Source: Brachybacterium sp. P6-10-X1 (lineage in GTDB: Bacteria; Actinomycetota; Actinomycetes; Actinomycetales; Dermabacteraceae). Taken from it: DNA of 64,000 bases. The notes below the pieces were generated by a model. It worked only from the letters and a program-made list of their open reading frames with translations. It made no database searches and was not told where the DNA came from. This document shows, piece after piece, positions 8,839 to 18,507 of this stretch. The position numbers and the translations under genes were made by a program. The DNA is taken from contig NZ_CP017297.1 of NCBI RefSeq assembly GCF_001969445.1, positions 2,170,001 to 2,234,000 on the forward strand. The letters are read 5' to 3'. Each line of letters starts with the position of its first letter. Position 1 is the stretch's first letter.

Positions 8839-9536
8839 CCGCCCCCGAAGAGCTCGCGAAGACCACCCGCTACACCAGCTACACCGTCTTCCGCCGGATC
8901 TCCGGCCTGACCGAGGACGGCGAGGTCACCACCGAGCAGATCACCGCCGCCCTCGGCGACGTCACCGGACTGATGAGCGCGGAGGGGGCCGAGATCCTGG
9001 GCTTCTACGACGTCTCCGGCTTCCGGGCCGAGGCCGATCTGATGCTCTGGCTCGCCGCCGACGACCCGGCGGCCCTGCAGTCCGCGCTGCGCGAGTTCGA
9101 GCGCTCCCTGCCGGGCACCTGGCTGCACCGCGAGTGGGCCGGCGTCGGCGTGCACCGGATGGCGGAGTTCGCCCGCGGCCACGTGCCCTCCTACATGGTG
9201 CCCGGCAGCGAGCGGAAGGAGTGGATCACCGTCTACCCCTTCGTGCGCAGCTACGACTGGTACCTCCTGCCCGAGGACGAGCGCAACCGGATGCTGCGCG
9301 AGCACGGGATGCTGGGCCGCGAGTACCCGCAGGTGAACGCCAACACGGTGGCGGCCTTCGCCCTCGGCGACTACGAGTGGCTGCTGTCCTTCGAAGCGGA
9401 TGATCTGCACGAGCTGGTCGACATGATGCGCCACCTGCGCTACTCCGACGCCCGTCTGCACGTGCGCGACGAGCTCCCCTTCCACACCGGACGCCGGCTC
9501 GCCGCCCTCGAGGACGTCGCCGAGCTGCTCGCCTGA
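8835..9536 (+). CDS. hemQ: Coproheme decarboxylase (chlorite dismutase family)
   Basis: Last enzyme of the coproporphyrin-dependent pathway: converts coproheme to heme b with hydrogen peroxide. The 233 residues match the family length. The active tyrosine is visible in ITVYPFVRSYDWY (Tyr134) and the proximal heme-ligand histidine in LREHGMLGREY (His157). This gene decides the pathway type, since classical protoporphyrin organisms lack it. It starts at ATG 8835, overlapping hemY, and lies 39 bases upstream of hemH, where a GGAGG-like site precedes the start. Confidence 0.96.
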   Translation: MTAPEELAKTTRYTSYTVFRRISGLTEDGEVTTEQITAALGDVTGLMSAEGAEILGFYDVSGFRAEADLMLWLAADDPAALQSALREFERSLPGTWLHREWAGVGVHRMAEFARGHVPSYMVPGSERKEWITVYPFVRSYDWYLLPEDERNRMLREHGMLGREYPQVNANTVAAFALGDYEWLLSFEADDLHELVDMMRHLRYSDARLHVRDELPFHTGRRLAALEDVAELLA

Positions 9537-9575
9537 GCACCCCGCCATCCACCCGTTCCCGGAGGAACACCACCG

Positions 9576-10760
9576 ATGACCATTCCCCCGCTCGATACGA
9601 CCCAGTACGACGCGATCCTGTTCGCCTCCTTCGGGGGCCCCGAGGGGCAGGAGGACGTGATCCCTTTCCTGCGCAACGTCACCGCCGGCCGCGGCGTGCC
9701 CGATGAGCGTCTCGAGGAGGTCGCCGGCCACTACCGCGCCCTCGGCGGACGCTCCCCCATCACCGCCCAGAACCGCGCGATGATCGCGGCGCTGGAGACG
9801 GAGCTCGCCTCCCGCGAGATCGATCTGCCGATCTACTTCGGCAACCGCAACTGGGAGCCGTACACGGCCGAGGCGATCTCCTCGCTGCACGCCGACGGGC
9901 ACCGCCGCGTGCTCGCCCTGCTCACCAGCGCCTACTCCTCCTACTCCGGATGCCGCCAGTACCGCGAGGACTTCGCGCGTCGCCTGGACCAGGCGGGCCT
10001 GCTGGACGAGGTCACCATCGACAAGACCCGCTCCTACTTCAACCACCCCGGCTTCCTGGCCCCGGTGGTCGACGGGGTGCGAGCGGCGCTGGCCGACCTC
10101 GAGCGCGCCGGGCACGACACCGACCAGGTGCGGGTGCTGTTCTCGACCCACTCGATCCCCACGGCGATGAACGACGCCTCGGGACCGGTCACCCCGGACG
10201 GCCAGGCGCAGGGCGACTGGTACGTGCGCCAGCACCTGGCCGCCTGCCGCTACGTCATGGACCAGCTGCACGACGATCTGCCGGTCGAGCCGGCGTGGGA
10301 GCTGGTCTACCAGTCCCGCTCGGGGTCCCCGCACACCCCATGGCTCGAGCCCGACGTCAACGACGTCATCGAGCGCGTCGCCGAGGACGGCTCCGCCGAG
10401 GCGGTGGTCGTGGTGCCGATCGGCTTCGTCACCGACCACGTCGAGGTGATCTGGGACCTGGACACCGAGGCGAAGGAGACCGCTGAGCAGAAGCAGCTGG
10501 CCTTCCGCCGCGTCGCCACCTCCGGCACCGATCCGCGCTTCATCGCCGCGCTGGCGGACATCGTCGCCGAGCACCTCGACCCCTCGCGGGAGCGGGCGGC
10601 GGTCACCGAGCTCGGGGCGGTCGAGGACGTGTGCGGCCACAACTGCTGCCAGACGGGAGCCGGCACGGCGGTGCCGGCCGAGCAGAGCGTGAACACCCTG
10701 GCCGAGATCGCGGCGCACCTGCGCGAGCGGGAGGCGGCCCCGGCGGGAGCGTCCTCATGA
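9576..10760 (+). CDS. hemH: Coproporphyrin III ferrochelatase
   Basis: Inserts ferrous iron into coproporphyrin III to give coproheme, the substrate of HemQ (also called CpfC). The 394 residues start with the FASFGGPEG block typical of ferrochelatases; the His of FSTHSIP is in place. Cys126 (SGCRQY) and the C-terminal CGHNCC (Cys353, 357, 358) supply the four ligands of the [2Fe-2S] cluster known from actinobacterial ferrochelatases. The last ~30 residues are a loose Ala/Glu tail. The stop overlaps hemC by ATGA. Confidence 0.95.
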   Translation: MTIPPLDTTQYDAILFASFGGPEGQEDVIPFLRNVTAGRGVPDERLEEVAGHYRALGGRSPITAQNRAMIAALETELASREIDLPIYFGNRNWEPYTAEAISSLHADGHRRVLALLTSAYSSYSGCRQYREDFARRLDQAGLLDEVTIDKTRSYFNHPGFLAPVVDGVRAALADLERAGHDTDQVRVLFSTHSIPTAMNDASGPVTPDGQAQGDWYVRQHLAACRYVMDQLHDDLPVEPAWELVYQSRSGSPHTPWLEPDVNDVIERVAEDGSAEAVVVVPIGFVTDHVEVIWDLDTEAKETAEQKQLAFRRVATSGTDPRFIAALADIVAEHLDPSRERAAVTELGAVEDVCGHNCCQTGAGTAVPAEQSVNTLAEIAAHLREREAAPAGASS

Positions 10761-11755
10761 CAGCCGGCTCGGCCCCGCTGCGGATCGGCACCCGCGCCTC
10801 CGCCCTCGCCCTGACCCAGTCGGGACAGGTGGGCGAGGCCCTGGTCGAGAGCACCGGCCGCGAGGTCGAGCTGGTCCACGTGAGCACCCACGGCGACATC
10901 GACCGCACCAGCCCGCTCGCCCAGATCGGCGGCACCGGCGTGTTCGTCACGGCCGTGCGCCAGGCGCTGCTGGACGGCACGGTCGACGTGGTGGTCCATT
11001 CCTGCAAGGACCTGCCCACCGCAGAGCTTCCGGACATCCGCATGGCCTGCATCCCGCCCCGGGAGGACCCCCGCGACGCCCTCTGCGCCCGCGACGGGCT
11101 GCGTCTCGAGGAGCTGCCCGAGGGAGCGAGCGTCGGCACCGGCTCCCCGCGCCGAGCCGCGCAGCTGCTGCGCGCCCGCCCGGATCTGGACGTGCGGGCG
11201 ATCCGCGGCAACGTCGAGACGCGCCTGGCCCGGGCCCTCGGCGAGGACGCGGACCTCGACGCCGTGGTGCTGGCCGCCTCCGGTCTGCAGCGGGTGGGCC
11301 GCGACGCGGTGATCAGCCAGCTGCTGCCGGTGGAGATCATGCTCCCCGCCCCGGCCCAGGGTGCGCTGGCGGTCGAGGCCACCGTCGCCGCCCTGGACGG
11401 TGCCACGGCGGATACCGCCCCGGCCTGGTTCGGGCCGCGGATGGCCGCCGTGGACGACCCGGTCACCCGCGCCGCGGTCACCGCGGAGCGGGCGCTGCTG
11501 CGGGCGCTGGAGGCGGGCTGCTCCGCCCCGGTCGGCGCCTACGGCGAGATCCTCGGGGACAAGCTCCAGCTGCGGGCGCTCGCGATCCGGCCCGACGGCT
11601 CCCACGTGGTCGAGGGCTCGGCACGCGTCGCCTTCGACCCGGCCGAGGACGCCGCCTCCGGACAGCACTCGCTGCCCTTCCGGCTCGGCACCGAGCTCGC
11701 GGCGGACCTGCTCGAGCGCGGCGCCGGGCAGATCCTGGCCGAGGCGAAGGCCTGA
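10757..11755 (+). CDS. hemC: Hydroxymethylbilane synthase (porphobilinogen deaminase)
   Basis: Polymerises four porphobilinogens into hydroxymethylbilane. The 332-residue protein begins with LRIGTRASALALTQS, continues with HSCKDLPT (the catalytic Asp region would follow the family pattern), VGTGSPRRAAQL and IRGNVETRL for cofactor carboxylates. It carries the dipyrromethane-attachment cysteine in LEAGCSAPVGAY (Cys255). ATG 10757 overlaps the hemH stop. Seven bases separate its stop from hemD. Nothing unusual. Confidence 0.96.
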   Translation: MTAGSAPLRIGTRASALALTQSGQVGEALVESTGREVELVHVSTHGDIDRTSPLAQIGGTGVFVTAVRQALLDGTVDVVVHSCKDLPTAELPDIRMACIPPREDPRDALCARDGLRLEELPEGASVGTGSPRRAAQLLRARPDLDVRAIRGNVETRLARALGEDADLDAVVLAASGLQRVGRDAVISQLLPVEIMLPAPAQGALAVEATVAALDGATADTAPAWFGPRMAAVDDPVTRAAVTAERALLRALEAGCSAPVGAYGEILGDKLQLRALAIRPDGSHVVEGSARVAFDPAEDAASGQHSLPFRLGTELAADLLERGAGQILAEAKA

Positions 11756-11762
11756 TCCGCCG

Positions 11763-12536
11763 ATGAGCGCTCCAATGCCGACGTCGTCCCGCCCCGTGCT
11801 GGTCACCCGACCGACCGGGCGCGCGGGCGCGCTGGTGACCCTGCTCGAGCAGCAGGGCCTGGTCGTCGAGCATCGGCCGCTCGTCCGTCTCACGCTCGAG
11901 GGCGGGGCGGAACTCGCCGCGGCGTGCGAGCGGCTCGCCGCCGGGGCGTACACGCACCTGGTGGTCACCTCCCGCACGACGGTCGAGGCGCTCCTGGCCG
12001 CGTCGAGTACGGGAACCGCACCGCGTCTCGTCATCCCGGCGACCACCCAGGTCGTCGCCGTCGGCACCGGAACTGCGGAGGCCCTCGCCGCCGCCGGCGC
12101 CCCGGCCTCCCTGGTCGCGGACGGATCCGGCGCAGCGCTGGTGGAGATGATGCCTCCGGTGGCCGACGGGACGGCCGAGGCGCTGCTGCCCGCCTCGGCG
12201 GCCGCCTCCCCGACCGTGCCCGAGGGGCTGGCGGCGAAGGGCTATCGCCTCGAACAGGTCATCGCGTACCGCCCCGGGACCGTGCCCTTGCCGGCCGCGA
12301 CCGCCGACGCCCTCCGCCGCGGCGAGTACGGTGCGATCGTGCTGACCAGTCCGATGATCGCCCGCGCCGCGGCCGCCGTCGGGGTGCACGGCTCGACCGC
12401 CGTGATCACGATCGGGGGCCCCACCGACGAGGCCGCTCGCGCAGCCGGTCTCCCCACTCCCGTGCAGGCGGAGGCCCCGACCGACGACGCGCTCGTCGGC
12501 GCGGTGCTGTCCGCGCTGGCCTCCCGCCCTTCCTGA
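11763..12536 (+). CDS. hemD: Uroporphyrinogen III synthase
   Basis: Closes hydroxymethylbilane with inversion of ring D to give uroporphyrinogen III. The family is weakly conserved, so the call uses both fold features and position. The 257-residue protein starts with RPVLVTRPTGRAGALV, has the mid-domain VVAVGTGTAEALAAAG, and ends with VITIGGPTDEAARAAG. These match the two-lobed alpha/beta HemD pattern. It sits between hemC and hemB with short gaps (7 and 33 bases). I chose ATG 11763, the first in-frame ATG after the hemC stop. Confidence 0.93.
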   Translation: MSAPMPTSSRPVLVTRPTGRAGALVTLLEQQGLVVEHRPLVRLTLEGGAELAAACERLAAGAYTHLVVTSRTTVEALLAASSTGTAPRLVIPATTQVVAVGTGTAEALAAAGAPASLVADGSGAALVEMMPPVADGTAEALLPASAAASPTVPEGLAAKGYRLEQVIAYRPGTVPLPAATADALRRGEYGAIVLTSPMIARAAAAVGVHGSTAVITIGGPTDEAARAAGLPTPVQAEAPTDDALVGAVLSALASRPS

Positions 12537-12569
12537 ACCGCCCCGCCCCTCCGTCCGAAGGAGTTCCTC

Positions 12570-13598
12570 ATGACCGTCCCGGACCGCTTCGGCCCCACCC
12601 CGATCGACCGCCCCCGTCGGCTGCGATCCACCCCCGCGATGCGCTCGCTGGTGCGTGAACACACCGTGCGTCCCGCGGACCTCGTGCTGCCGATGTTCGT
12701 GCGGGAGGGCGCACGGGAGAACACGCCGATCTCCTCCATGCCCGGCGTCGTCCAGCACACGATGGACTCCCTGGTGCGCGCCGCGGCCGAGGCGACCGAG
12801 GGTGGCGTCGGCGGGGTGATGCTCTTCGGCGTGCCCGAGCACAAGGACGCCGTCGGCTCCGGGGCGACGGATCCGGACGGCATCTTGAATCGAGCGCTGG
12901 CCCGACTGCGCTACGAGCTGGGCGATGACACCGTGATCATGGCGGACCTGTGCCTGGATGAGTTCACCGACCACGGCCACTGCGGGGTGCTCGATACCGA
13001 CGGGCGCGTGGACAACGATGCGACGCTGCTGCGGTACCGCGAGATGGCGCTGGCCCAGGCCGAGGCGGGCGCCCACCTGCTGGGACCCTCGGGGATGATG
13101 GACGGTCAGATCGCCGCGATCCGCGACGCCCTCGATGCCGCCGGGCACCTGGAGACCGCGATCTACGCCTACACCGCGAAGTACGCCTCGGCGTTCTACG
13201 GACCCTTCCGCGAGGCCGTCGACTCCTCGCTGCAGGGCGACCGGCGCACCTATCAGCAGGATCCCGCCAATGGCCAGGAGGCGCTGCGCGAGCTGGAGCT
13301 CGACGTGGCCGAGGGCGCGGACCTGGCGATGGTCAAGCCCGGCCTGCCCTATCTCGACGTACTGCGGGAGGTCGCCGCGGCCTCGCCCGTGCCGGTGGGG
13401 GCCTACCAGGTCTCCGGCGAATACGCGATGATCGAGGCGGCGGCCGCGAACGGCTGGATCGACCGGGACCGCACCGTGCTGGAGTCTCTGCTGGCCTTCC
13501 GCCGCGCGGGCGCCTCGACCGTGCTGACCTACTACGCCGGCGAGGTCGCGGGCTGGTACCGCGACGGCCTGCCCGCCCACCTGCGCGAGTTCCGGTGA
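12570..13598 (+). CDS. hemB: Porphobilinogen synthase (delta-aminolevulinate dehydratase)
   Basis: Condenses two 5-aminolevulinates to porphobilinogen. The 342-residue protein shows the two Schiff-base lysines, Lys204 in AYTAKYAS and Lys256 in [10 protein letters not shown]. The metal loop reads [14 protein letters not shown]: Cys128 and Cys138 are present, but the middle Cys of the classical three-Cys zinc site is Asp130, so the site is of a mixed type. A clear GAAGGAG ribosome site lies upstream of the ATG. It precedes hemL by 61 bases. Confidence 0.96.
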   Translation: MTVPDRFGPTPIDRPRRLRSTPAMRSLVREHTVRPADLVLPMFVREGARENTPISSMPGVVQHTMDSLVRAAAEATEGGVGGVMLFGVPEHKDAVGSGATDPDGILNRALARLRYELGDDTVIMADLCLDEFTDHGHCGVLDTDGRVDNDATLLRYREMALAQAEAGAHLLGPSGMMDGQIAAIRDALDAAGHLETAIYAYTAKYASAFYGPFREAVDSSLQGDRRTYQQDPANGQEALRELELDVAEGADLAMVKPGLPYLDVLREVAAASPVPVGAYQVSGEYAMIEAAAANGWIDRDRTVLESLLAFRRAGASTVLTYYAGEVAGWYRDGLPAHLREFR

Positions 13599-13659
13599 CG
13601 CACGCCCCGGCGAACCCTCGCCCCGAGACCGCCCGACCCGACCACCCGAGGAGCACCCG

Positions 13660-14991
13660 ATGACCTCCGCCCATGCCCCTGCCGCTGCCACCACCGCCTC
13701 CGCCGATCTCTTCTCCCGCGCCCAGCAGGTGATCCCCTCGGGCGTGAACTCGCCGGTGCGAGCCTTCGGCTCGGTCGGCGGCACCCCACCGTTCCTCACC
13801 TCCGCACAGGGCGCGCTGCTGCACGACGCCGACGGCCGCGAGTACGTGGACCTGGTCGGGTCGTGGGGGCCGATGATCCTCGGCCACGCTCATGAGCCGG
13901 TCGTCGAGGCGGTGCGCGACGCGGCAGGGCGGGGGCTGTCCTTCGGCGCCCCGCAGTCCGGGGAGGTCGCGCTCGCCGAGGAGGTCGTCTCCCGGATCGC
14001 GCCGGTCGAGCAGCTGCGCCTGGTCAACTCCGGCACCGAGGCGACGATGAGTGCGCTGCGGGTGGCGCGAGCCGCGACCGACCGTGACGTGGTCGTGAAG
14101 TTCGCCGGCTGCTATCACGGGCATGTCGATGCCCTGCTGGCCGAGGCCGGCAGCGGCGTGGCGACCTTCGCGATGCCCGGCTCGGCCGGGGTCACCGCCG
14201 CGACCGCGCGCGACACCGTCGTGCTGCCCTACGGGGATCGTGAGGCCGTCTCGGCCCTGTTCGCCGCGCGGGGCGGGGAGATCGCCGCCGTGATCACGGA
14301 GGCGGCGCCGGCGAACATGGGCGTCGTGCCTCCGCGCGAGGAGGACGGGATCGGCTTCAACCGCTTCCTGGCCGAGACTGCGCACGCCAGCGGCGCCCTG
14401 CTGATCAGCGACGAGGTGCTCACCGGTTTCCGGGCGAGCCGCGAGGGCTACTACGGGGTCGATGGTGACGGCTGGGCCCCTGATCTGATGACGTTCGGCA
14501 AGGTGATCGGCGGCGGCCTGCCGGTCGGCGCCTTCGGAGGCCGGAAGGATCTGATGGGTCTGCTGGCCCCGGCGGGACCGGTCTACCAGGCGGGCACCCT
14601 GTCGGGGAATCCGCTGGCGACGGCCGCAGGTCTGGCCACTTTCGCCGAGCTGGACGAGACGGCATACGCGACCTTGGCCTCGACCTCGCGGGCTCTGCAG
14701 CAGATGGTCGCCGATGCGCTGACCACGGCAGGCGTGCCCCACGTGATCCAGAATGCCGGGACCCTGTTCTCCGTGTTCTTCCGCGAACAGCCGGTGACCG
14801 GCTACGACGACGCGAAGGTGCAGGACACCGCGGCGTTCACCCGGTTCTTCCACGCGATGCTGGATGCTGGTGTGTACCTGCCGCCGTCGGCCTTCGAGGC
14901 CTGGTTCGTCTCGACCGCCCACACCCCGGAGGTGCTGGATCGGATCGCCGACGCGCTGCCGGGTGCCGCGAGAGCCGCCGCGTCGGTCTGA
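13660..14991 (+). CDS. hemL: Glutamate-1-semialdehyde 2,1-aminomutase
   Basis: PLP enzyme converting glutamate-1-semialdehyde (the HemA product) to 5-aminolevulinate. Its 443 residues match the family. Visible blocks are [38 protein letters not shown], the cofactor Asp in [12 protein letters not shown], and the Schiff-base Lys281 in [22 protein letters not shown] precedes the ATG by a good distance. It is the last gene of the heme operon. Its final 190 bases are also read, on the other strand, as the tail of the DUF222/HNH gene. Confidence 0.96.
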   Translation: MTSAHAPAAATTASADLFSRAQQVIPSGVNSPVRAFGSVGGTPPFLTSAQGALLHDADGREYVDLVGSWGPMILGHAHEPVVEAVRDAAGRGLSFGAPQSGEVALAEEVVSRIAPVEQLRLVNSGTEATMSALRVARAATDRDVVVKFAGCYHGHVDALLAEAGSGVATFAMPGSAGVTAATARDTVVLPYGDREAVSALFAARGGEIAAVITEAAPANMGVVPPREEDGIGFNRFLAETAHASGALLISDEVLTGFRASREGYYGVDGDGWAPDLMTFGKVIGGGLPVGAFGGRKDLMGLLAPAGPVYQAGTLSGNPLATAAGLATFAELDETAYATLASTSRALQQMVADALTTAGVPHVIQNAGTLFSVFFREQPVTGYDDAKVQDTAAFTRFFHAMLDAGVYLPPSAFEAWFVSTAHTPEVLDRIADALPGAARAAASV

Positions 14992-16865
14992 CCGGGCGGG
15001 GCCCGCGCCCCGTCGATGAGTGATCGGCACCGGGTGCCGGGCCGGGGCCGGGCCGCCTGATCGAGCCCGTCCGGTGCTGCCGGTCGTTCGCGCGGCGCGA
15101 GCCTCGGGGCGGCCGCGGACGTGTCGCCCTGGTCATCGCCCTCCGGCGTGGGCGTGGGGTCCCCGTCGAATCGCAGGCCGGGGTCGGCGCCGGGAACCGC
15201 GTCGATGACGGTCGATCCTCCTGCGGTGACCGCCGGCTCCGTGCGGAGATCCCCGCCAGGGCTCTCGGGCACACCCACGGGTTCTTCGTCGGACGGCCCT
15301 GCCTCGAGAGCTTCCGGGAGGGCTTCCCTCTCGGTGTCATCGCCCGCGATGTCGGTCCGGTCCGTGCCGGATGCCGACGCGGTCTCGTCCACCGGGGAGG
15401 CCGGCGTCTCGACGGGCGCCGTGAAGCGTGCGGCGCCGGTGGTCCGCGTGGTGCCGTTGCGGCTCGTCCAGCGCACCCGGTGGCCGGGCTTGCTTCGATC
15501 ACGCTCGACGGAGGTGGTCTGGTTCTCCTTGTCGTTGCAGTAGGCGCACAGACCCTGCCCGTTGTCGAGGAAGGTGTGGCCACCGGCCGCATGGGGGCGG
15601 ATGTGATCGCTCTGGCGGATCGGTGCATTGCAGTGCGGCCCGCGGCAGATCAGGTCCCGCCAGCGGATGAAGCGCGCCAGACCCTTCGGGAACTCGCGGG
15701 CGACCGACTCGACGGCGACCAGCTCCCCGGTGGTGGGGTGGGTGTACAGCCGTCGCAGGGCCAGGCGGGCGGCGGCGCCGTCGTCGCCGCCGAGCTCGTC
15801 GGCGCCCTGGTCGCTCAGCGCGCGCAGGGGCCCGCGGAGGTCCTCCCGGACGGACTCGGCAGGCACCGGGCCATAGCCCTCGATGTGCGCCGGATCCCCG
15901 CGCTGCGGGTCGAGCAGGGTGCGATCGGTGATGATCACGCCGATGTCCAGGTCGGTGCGGTCCATGCCGTCCTCCGCTCCGAGGAGGGTGTCGACGAAGG
16001 CATCCGCCTGGATCTGCTGGTGCCCGCGCCGATCCCCGGTCGCGCGCAACCGTTCGGCCTCGAGGGAGAGTCGTTTCCGGATCGTGTTCGCCGCCAGGGC
16101 GGGCAGGTGGGCACGGAGGGTCGCCATACCGTTCTGTCCGCGCCGCAGGGTCACGCTGCGGCGCTGCCGGGCGCGGTGATGACGCTTCGCCTCCCCGTCG
16201 GGATCGGCCTCCGCGATGGCGGCCGCGACGGCGCCGTTCCACTGCTCGGACCCGCAGCTGTCCATCTCCGCCAGGCGGGCGCCGAGGATCGCATCGACGT
16301 GCTCGCGCTGAGCAGGCGTGAGCGGTCCGAGCGAGGTGGCGGTGGAACGGGCGCCGGTGGCGGTGAGCCGCCCGGTCGCCATCGCCGTGAGCATCTCCGG
16401 CATCGAGTCGACCAGCCGGCGGGCCGCGGCGAGGGTACGGCTCGCGGTGGCGGGTGCGCGCCGGGTGCTCATCGAGATGTCGCGGGCGGTGGAGTTCTCG
16501 GCCCGGATCTCGGTCGTCGCTTCCGAGGCGGAGGCATCGGCCTCCTGCGCGGCCTCGGCCAGAGCTTCGGCGCGGAGCTCGGCGCGCGTCGCATCGGCGT
16601 GGCCGACCATGGCTCGCATCTCCAGCGCGTCCATCGCAGCGCGCTGTTCCTGCAGGCGCTTGATCACGGCCGAGTACTGGTCCGAGGTGGCCCCGGAGAT
16701 CGTGAAGAGGCCACCGGGATCGGTGGCCAGCTCGGCGAGCAGGAATCCCTGGTCTCCGAGCAGCTCGGCCAGCGCGGCCGGCCCTTGTTCGCGGACGGCA
16801 TCGAGCAGCTGGCGGGTCGGATCCTCGACCCCCGCCGCCTCGAACCCCTGCGCGAAATCCTTCAT
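14802..16865 (-). CDS. DUF222 / HNH endonuclease domain protein (13E12-repeat type)
   Basis: A 687-residue protein of the actinobacterial 13E12/DUF222 family. Residues ~1-380 are the helical DUF222 part. The HNH nuclease module follows at ~403-447: Cys407, Cys412, the SDHIRPH block (Asp420, His421), Asn435 in FLDNGQG, and CAYC (Cys440, Cys443). All metal and catalytic positions look intact, so nuclease activity is plausible; the biological role of this family is unknown. After ~470 the chain is disordered and Pro/Glu/Asp-rich. Its last ~60 codons run antisense through the hemL 3' end, which suggests an ancestral stop was lost. It is a lone gene; such proteins are often multicopy but no second copy is seen here. 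Confidence 0.87.
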   Translation of the reverse strand: MKDFAQGFEAAGVEDPTRQLLDAVREQGPAALAELLGDQGFLLAELATDPGGLFTISGATSDQYSAVIKRLQEQRAAMDALEMRAMVGHADATRAELRAEALAEAAQEADASASEATTEIRAENSTARDISMSTRRAPATASRTLAAARRLVDSMPEMLTAMATGRLTATGARSTATSLGPLTPAQREHVDAILGARLAEMDSCGSEQWNGAVAAAIAEADPDGEAKRHHRARQRRSVTLRRGQNGMATLRAHLPALAANTIRKRLSLEAERLRATGDRRGHQQIQADAFVDTLLGAEDGMDRTDLDIGVIITDRTLLDPQRGDPAHIEGYGPVPAESVREDLRGPLRALSDQGADELGGDDGAAARLALRRLYTHPTTGELVAVESVAREFPKGLARFIRWRDLICRGPHCNAPIRQSDHIRPHAAGGHTFLDNGQGLCAYCNDKENQTTSVERDRSKPGHRVRWTSRNGTTRTTGAARFTAPVETPASPVDETASASGTDRTDIAGDDTEREALPEALEAGPSDEEPVGVPESPGGDLRTEPAVTAGGSTVIDAVPGADPGLRFDGDPTPTPEGDDQGDTSAAAPRLAPRERPAAPDGLDQAARPRPGTRCRSLIDGARAPPGQTDAAALAAPGSASAIRSSTSGVWAVETNQASKADGGRYTPASSIAWKNRVNAAVSCTFASS

Positions 16866-17377
16866 GTCTCCATCATCCGCTCAGGCGCCGACAATCGAAG
16901 CCTGCGGGAACGAATGTGGAAAACCTCCTTGTGGGGAGGAAGGATGGTGACGTCGAGTCCGACCTTCGAGATGCGCATCTCGAGACGCGAGCGTCGAGCG
17001 GCACGAGTAGTGCTCTCTTCGCAGGTCCCGAAGCCCTTCGCCCCATCAGCGGATCGCACGGCCGAGGGCTCGGCGTCGACGACCACGGCTCATCTCCTGC
17101 CGAATGTGGATGACCACCCCCCCGTGAAGGAAAAGCATGATCGGCGGACGCGATCACACACTTCTGGCGCGGAATTGTGCACGATTCGGAAGACATTGTT
17201 GATAACTGCCCTGTGTGGAGGAAGGTCCGCACCGCGTCGCGCTCCGGATTCCGGCGCGCGAGAGATGGTGAACCTCCTCGACGCCCCGCGTCCCCCTGCG
17301 TCGGTTGATGACGGGACGCTCGACAGCGTCAGGCCCGAGCCTCGAGGATGGAGTCGTGTCGCCGGTCCCCGACGCAT
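16866..17377. other. Intergenic region between the HNH gene and the CAU tRNA
   Basis: About 510 bases with lower GC than the flanks and no convincing gene. Open frames here lack start context and family features. It contains several GTGGA-type elements (around 16914, 17102 and 17216) and a TTGTTGATAAC stretch near 17197. Promoters for the HNH gene (leftward) and the tRNA (rightward) should lie here, but I cannot place them with confidence. Confidence 0.5.
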
Positions 17378-17451
17378 CGCTCCGTAGCTCAGCCCGGGAG
17401 AGCAGCTCCCCCATAAGGAGTGGGTCGCAGGTTCGAATCCTGCCGGAGCGT
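17378..17451 (+). tRNA. Atypical tRNA with CAU anticodon (Met-like)
   Basis: Folds as a full cloverleaf: 7-bp acceptor stem CGCTCCG/CGGAGCG, 4-bp D stem GCTC/GAGC, 5-bp anticodon stem GCTCC/GGAGT (one G-U), loop CCCATAA (17410-17416), 5-base variable loop, and T arm GCAGG-TTCGAAT-CCTGC. The anticodon is CAT at 17412-17414. Odd points are C1:G72, C at position 33 instead of U, a T as discriminator (17451), and no encoded CCA. It lacks the initiator features (C1xA72 mismatch, three G:C pairs in the anticodon stem). The stems are intact, so it may be functional, but identity (Met, Ile2 or a decayed copy) is uncertain. Confidence 0.65.
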
Positions 17452-17494
17452 CGCCCGGTGATCGGGATTGCTCCCGCGGATCAGTGGTCGGCGC

Positions 17495-18013
17495 TCACCT
17501 CGGGACGTTCGCCGTGCTCCGCACCAGCACCGCTCCCTGCTCGTCCCCGCATCCCGAGTCCGAGAACCCCAGAGCCTCGTACAGCCGTCGCGCCCGGTCG
17601 TTCTCCCTGCTCACGTGCAGACTCACCCGATCGACCCCGTATTCACGGGCCCGGTGCAGCAGGGCCTCCATCAGGGCGCGGCCCACACCACGGCCACGCG
17701 CCTCCTGCTCGACCGCGACGACGAGCTCCGGGACGTCCTCGGCGAGGAATCCGGCACGGTGGTCGACGACGGTGAAGAATCGGCACCATGCCGCCCCGAT
17801 CGCTCTCCCCGTGCCGCTGTCACGAGCGATCACCCCGATATCGCCGGCGCGCCGGCCGAAGTCGTCGATGTACGAGTCCGCACCGCACGTCGCCCGGTGC
17901 CGCGTGAAGGAGTCCTCGTCCCACGCCTCGCGCCATCTCCACGCCGCATGGATCGCCCGCTCCAGCACGCCGATGTCGTCGGCCGTCGCGTCGACCAGCA
18001 CGAGCGGACTCAC
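17495..18013 (-). CDS. GNAT family N-acetyltransferase
   Basis: A 172-residue acetyltransferase using acetyl-CoA; the acceptor is unknown. The acetyl-CoA loop reads VEQEARGRGVGRALMEALL (the R/QxxGxG/A pattern), followed by the strand VSLHVSRENDRARRLYEALGF typical of single-domain GNATs. I chose GTG 18013, whose GTGA overlaps the stop of the HIT gene, so the two are translationally coupled. The frame stays open further upstream, but that part is the shadow of the HIT gene. Confidence 0.88.
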   Translation of the reverse strand: MSPLVLVDATADDIGVLERAIHAAWRWREAWDEDSFTRHRATCGADSYIDDFGRRAGDIGVIARDSGTGRAIGAAWCRFFTVVDHRAGFLAEDVPELVVAVEQEARGRGVGRALMEALLHRAREYGVDRVSLHVSRENDRARRLYEALGFSDSGCGDEQGAVLVRSTANVPR

Positions 18014-18468
18014 CGCGCGACCCCGTCCCGCAGCGCGGGGAGCCAATCCCCCGGGAGCTCGTGCGCCGACCGTCCTTCCGGCCACGTCTCGAGCCCGTCT
18101 CCGTCCCAGCGCGGGACGACGTGCAGGTGCAGATGGCCCACGGACTGCCCCGCCGCCGCTCCGCTGGCATGGAGGACGTTGACGCCGGCCGCTCCGAGAA
18201 CCGCCTGCATGCCGCGGGCGAGAGCCTGGGCACACGAGGTGACGGCCTGCAGGACGTCGGCCGGCGCATCCTGCATCCCGATCACGTGCGCCTGGGAGAT
18301 GACCAGGCAGTGTCCCGGAGCCAGACTGCTGTCCGGCAGCGGGAGCAGCGCCGACGCCCGGTCCCCTCGGTGGACCCATGCGGCGGTCCCGCGCCCCTCC
18401 AGCAGCGCGCAGAACACGCAGGGTCCGCCGTCGGCCGACGGAGGGGGCTGAGAGGATCGGCGCTCCAT
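18010..18468 (-). CDS. HIT domain hydrolase
   Basis: Histidine-triad nucleotide hydrolase or transferase acting on nucleoside phosphoramidates or dinucleoside polyphosphates. The 152 residues include an N-terminal CVFCALLEG (two Cys that, with later His, often bind zinc) and the triad QSVGHLHLHVVPR. ATG 18468 gives a standard HIT length. It lies upstream of, and overlaps, the GNAT gene. It diverges from the pentapeptide-like gene, with 39 bases between start codons. Confidence 0.9.
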   Translation of the reverse strand: MERRSSQPPPSADGGPCVFCALLEGRGTAAWVHRGDRASALLPLPDSSLAPGHCLVISQAHVIGMQDAPADVLQAVTSCAQALARGMQAVLGAAGVNVLHASGAAAGQSVGHLHLHVVPRWDGDGLETWPEGRSAHELPGDWLPALRDGVAR

Positions 18469-18507
18469 CGTCCCAGGCTCGCACGACAAGACCTCCCGAG
18501 GAGTCCC

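Noticed and set aside
14802-16865. DUF222/HNH gene as part of a mobile element or homing intron
   Set aside because: No inverted repeats, integrase, intron boundaries or target duplication around it.
16866-17377. DnaA boxes or an origin-like element (TGTGGAAAA, TGTGGATGA)
   Set aside because: Only two or three loose matches, irregularly spaced, and no dnaA/dnaN nearby.
17378-17451. Initiator tRNA-fMet
   Set aside because: No C1xA72 mismatch and no run of three G:C pairs in the anticodon stem.
17495-18484. One long 329-residue GNAT protein
   Set aside because: The upstream half is antisense-free shadow of the HIT gene in another frame; GTG 18013 coupled to the HIT stop explains the GNAT start.
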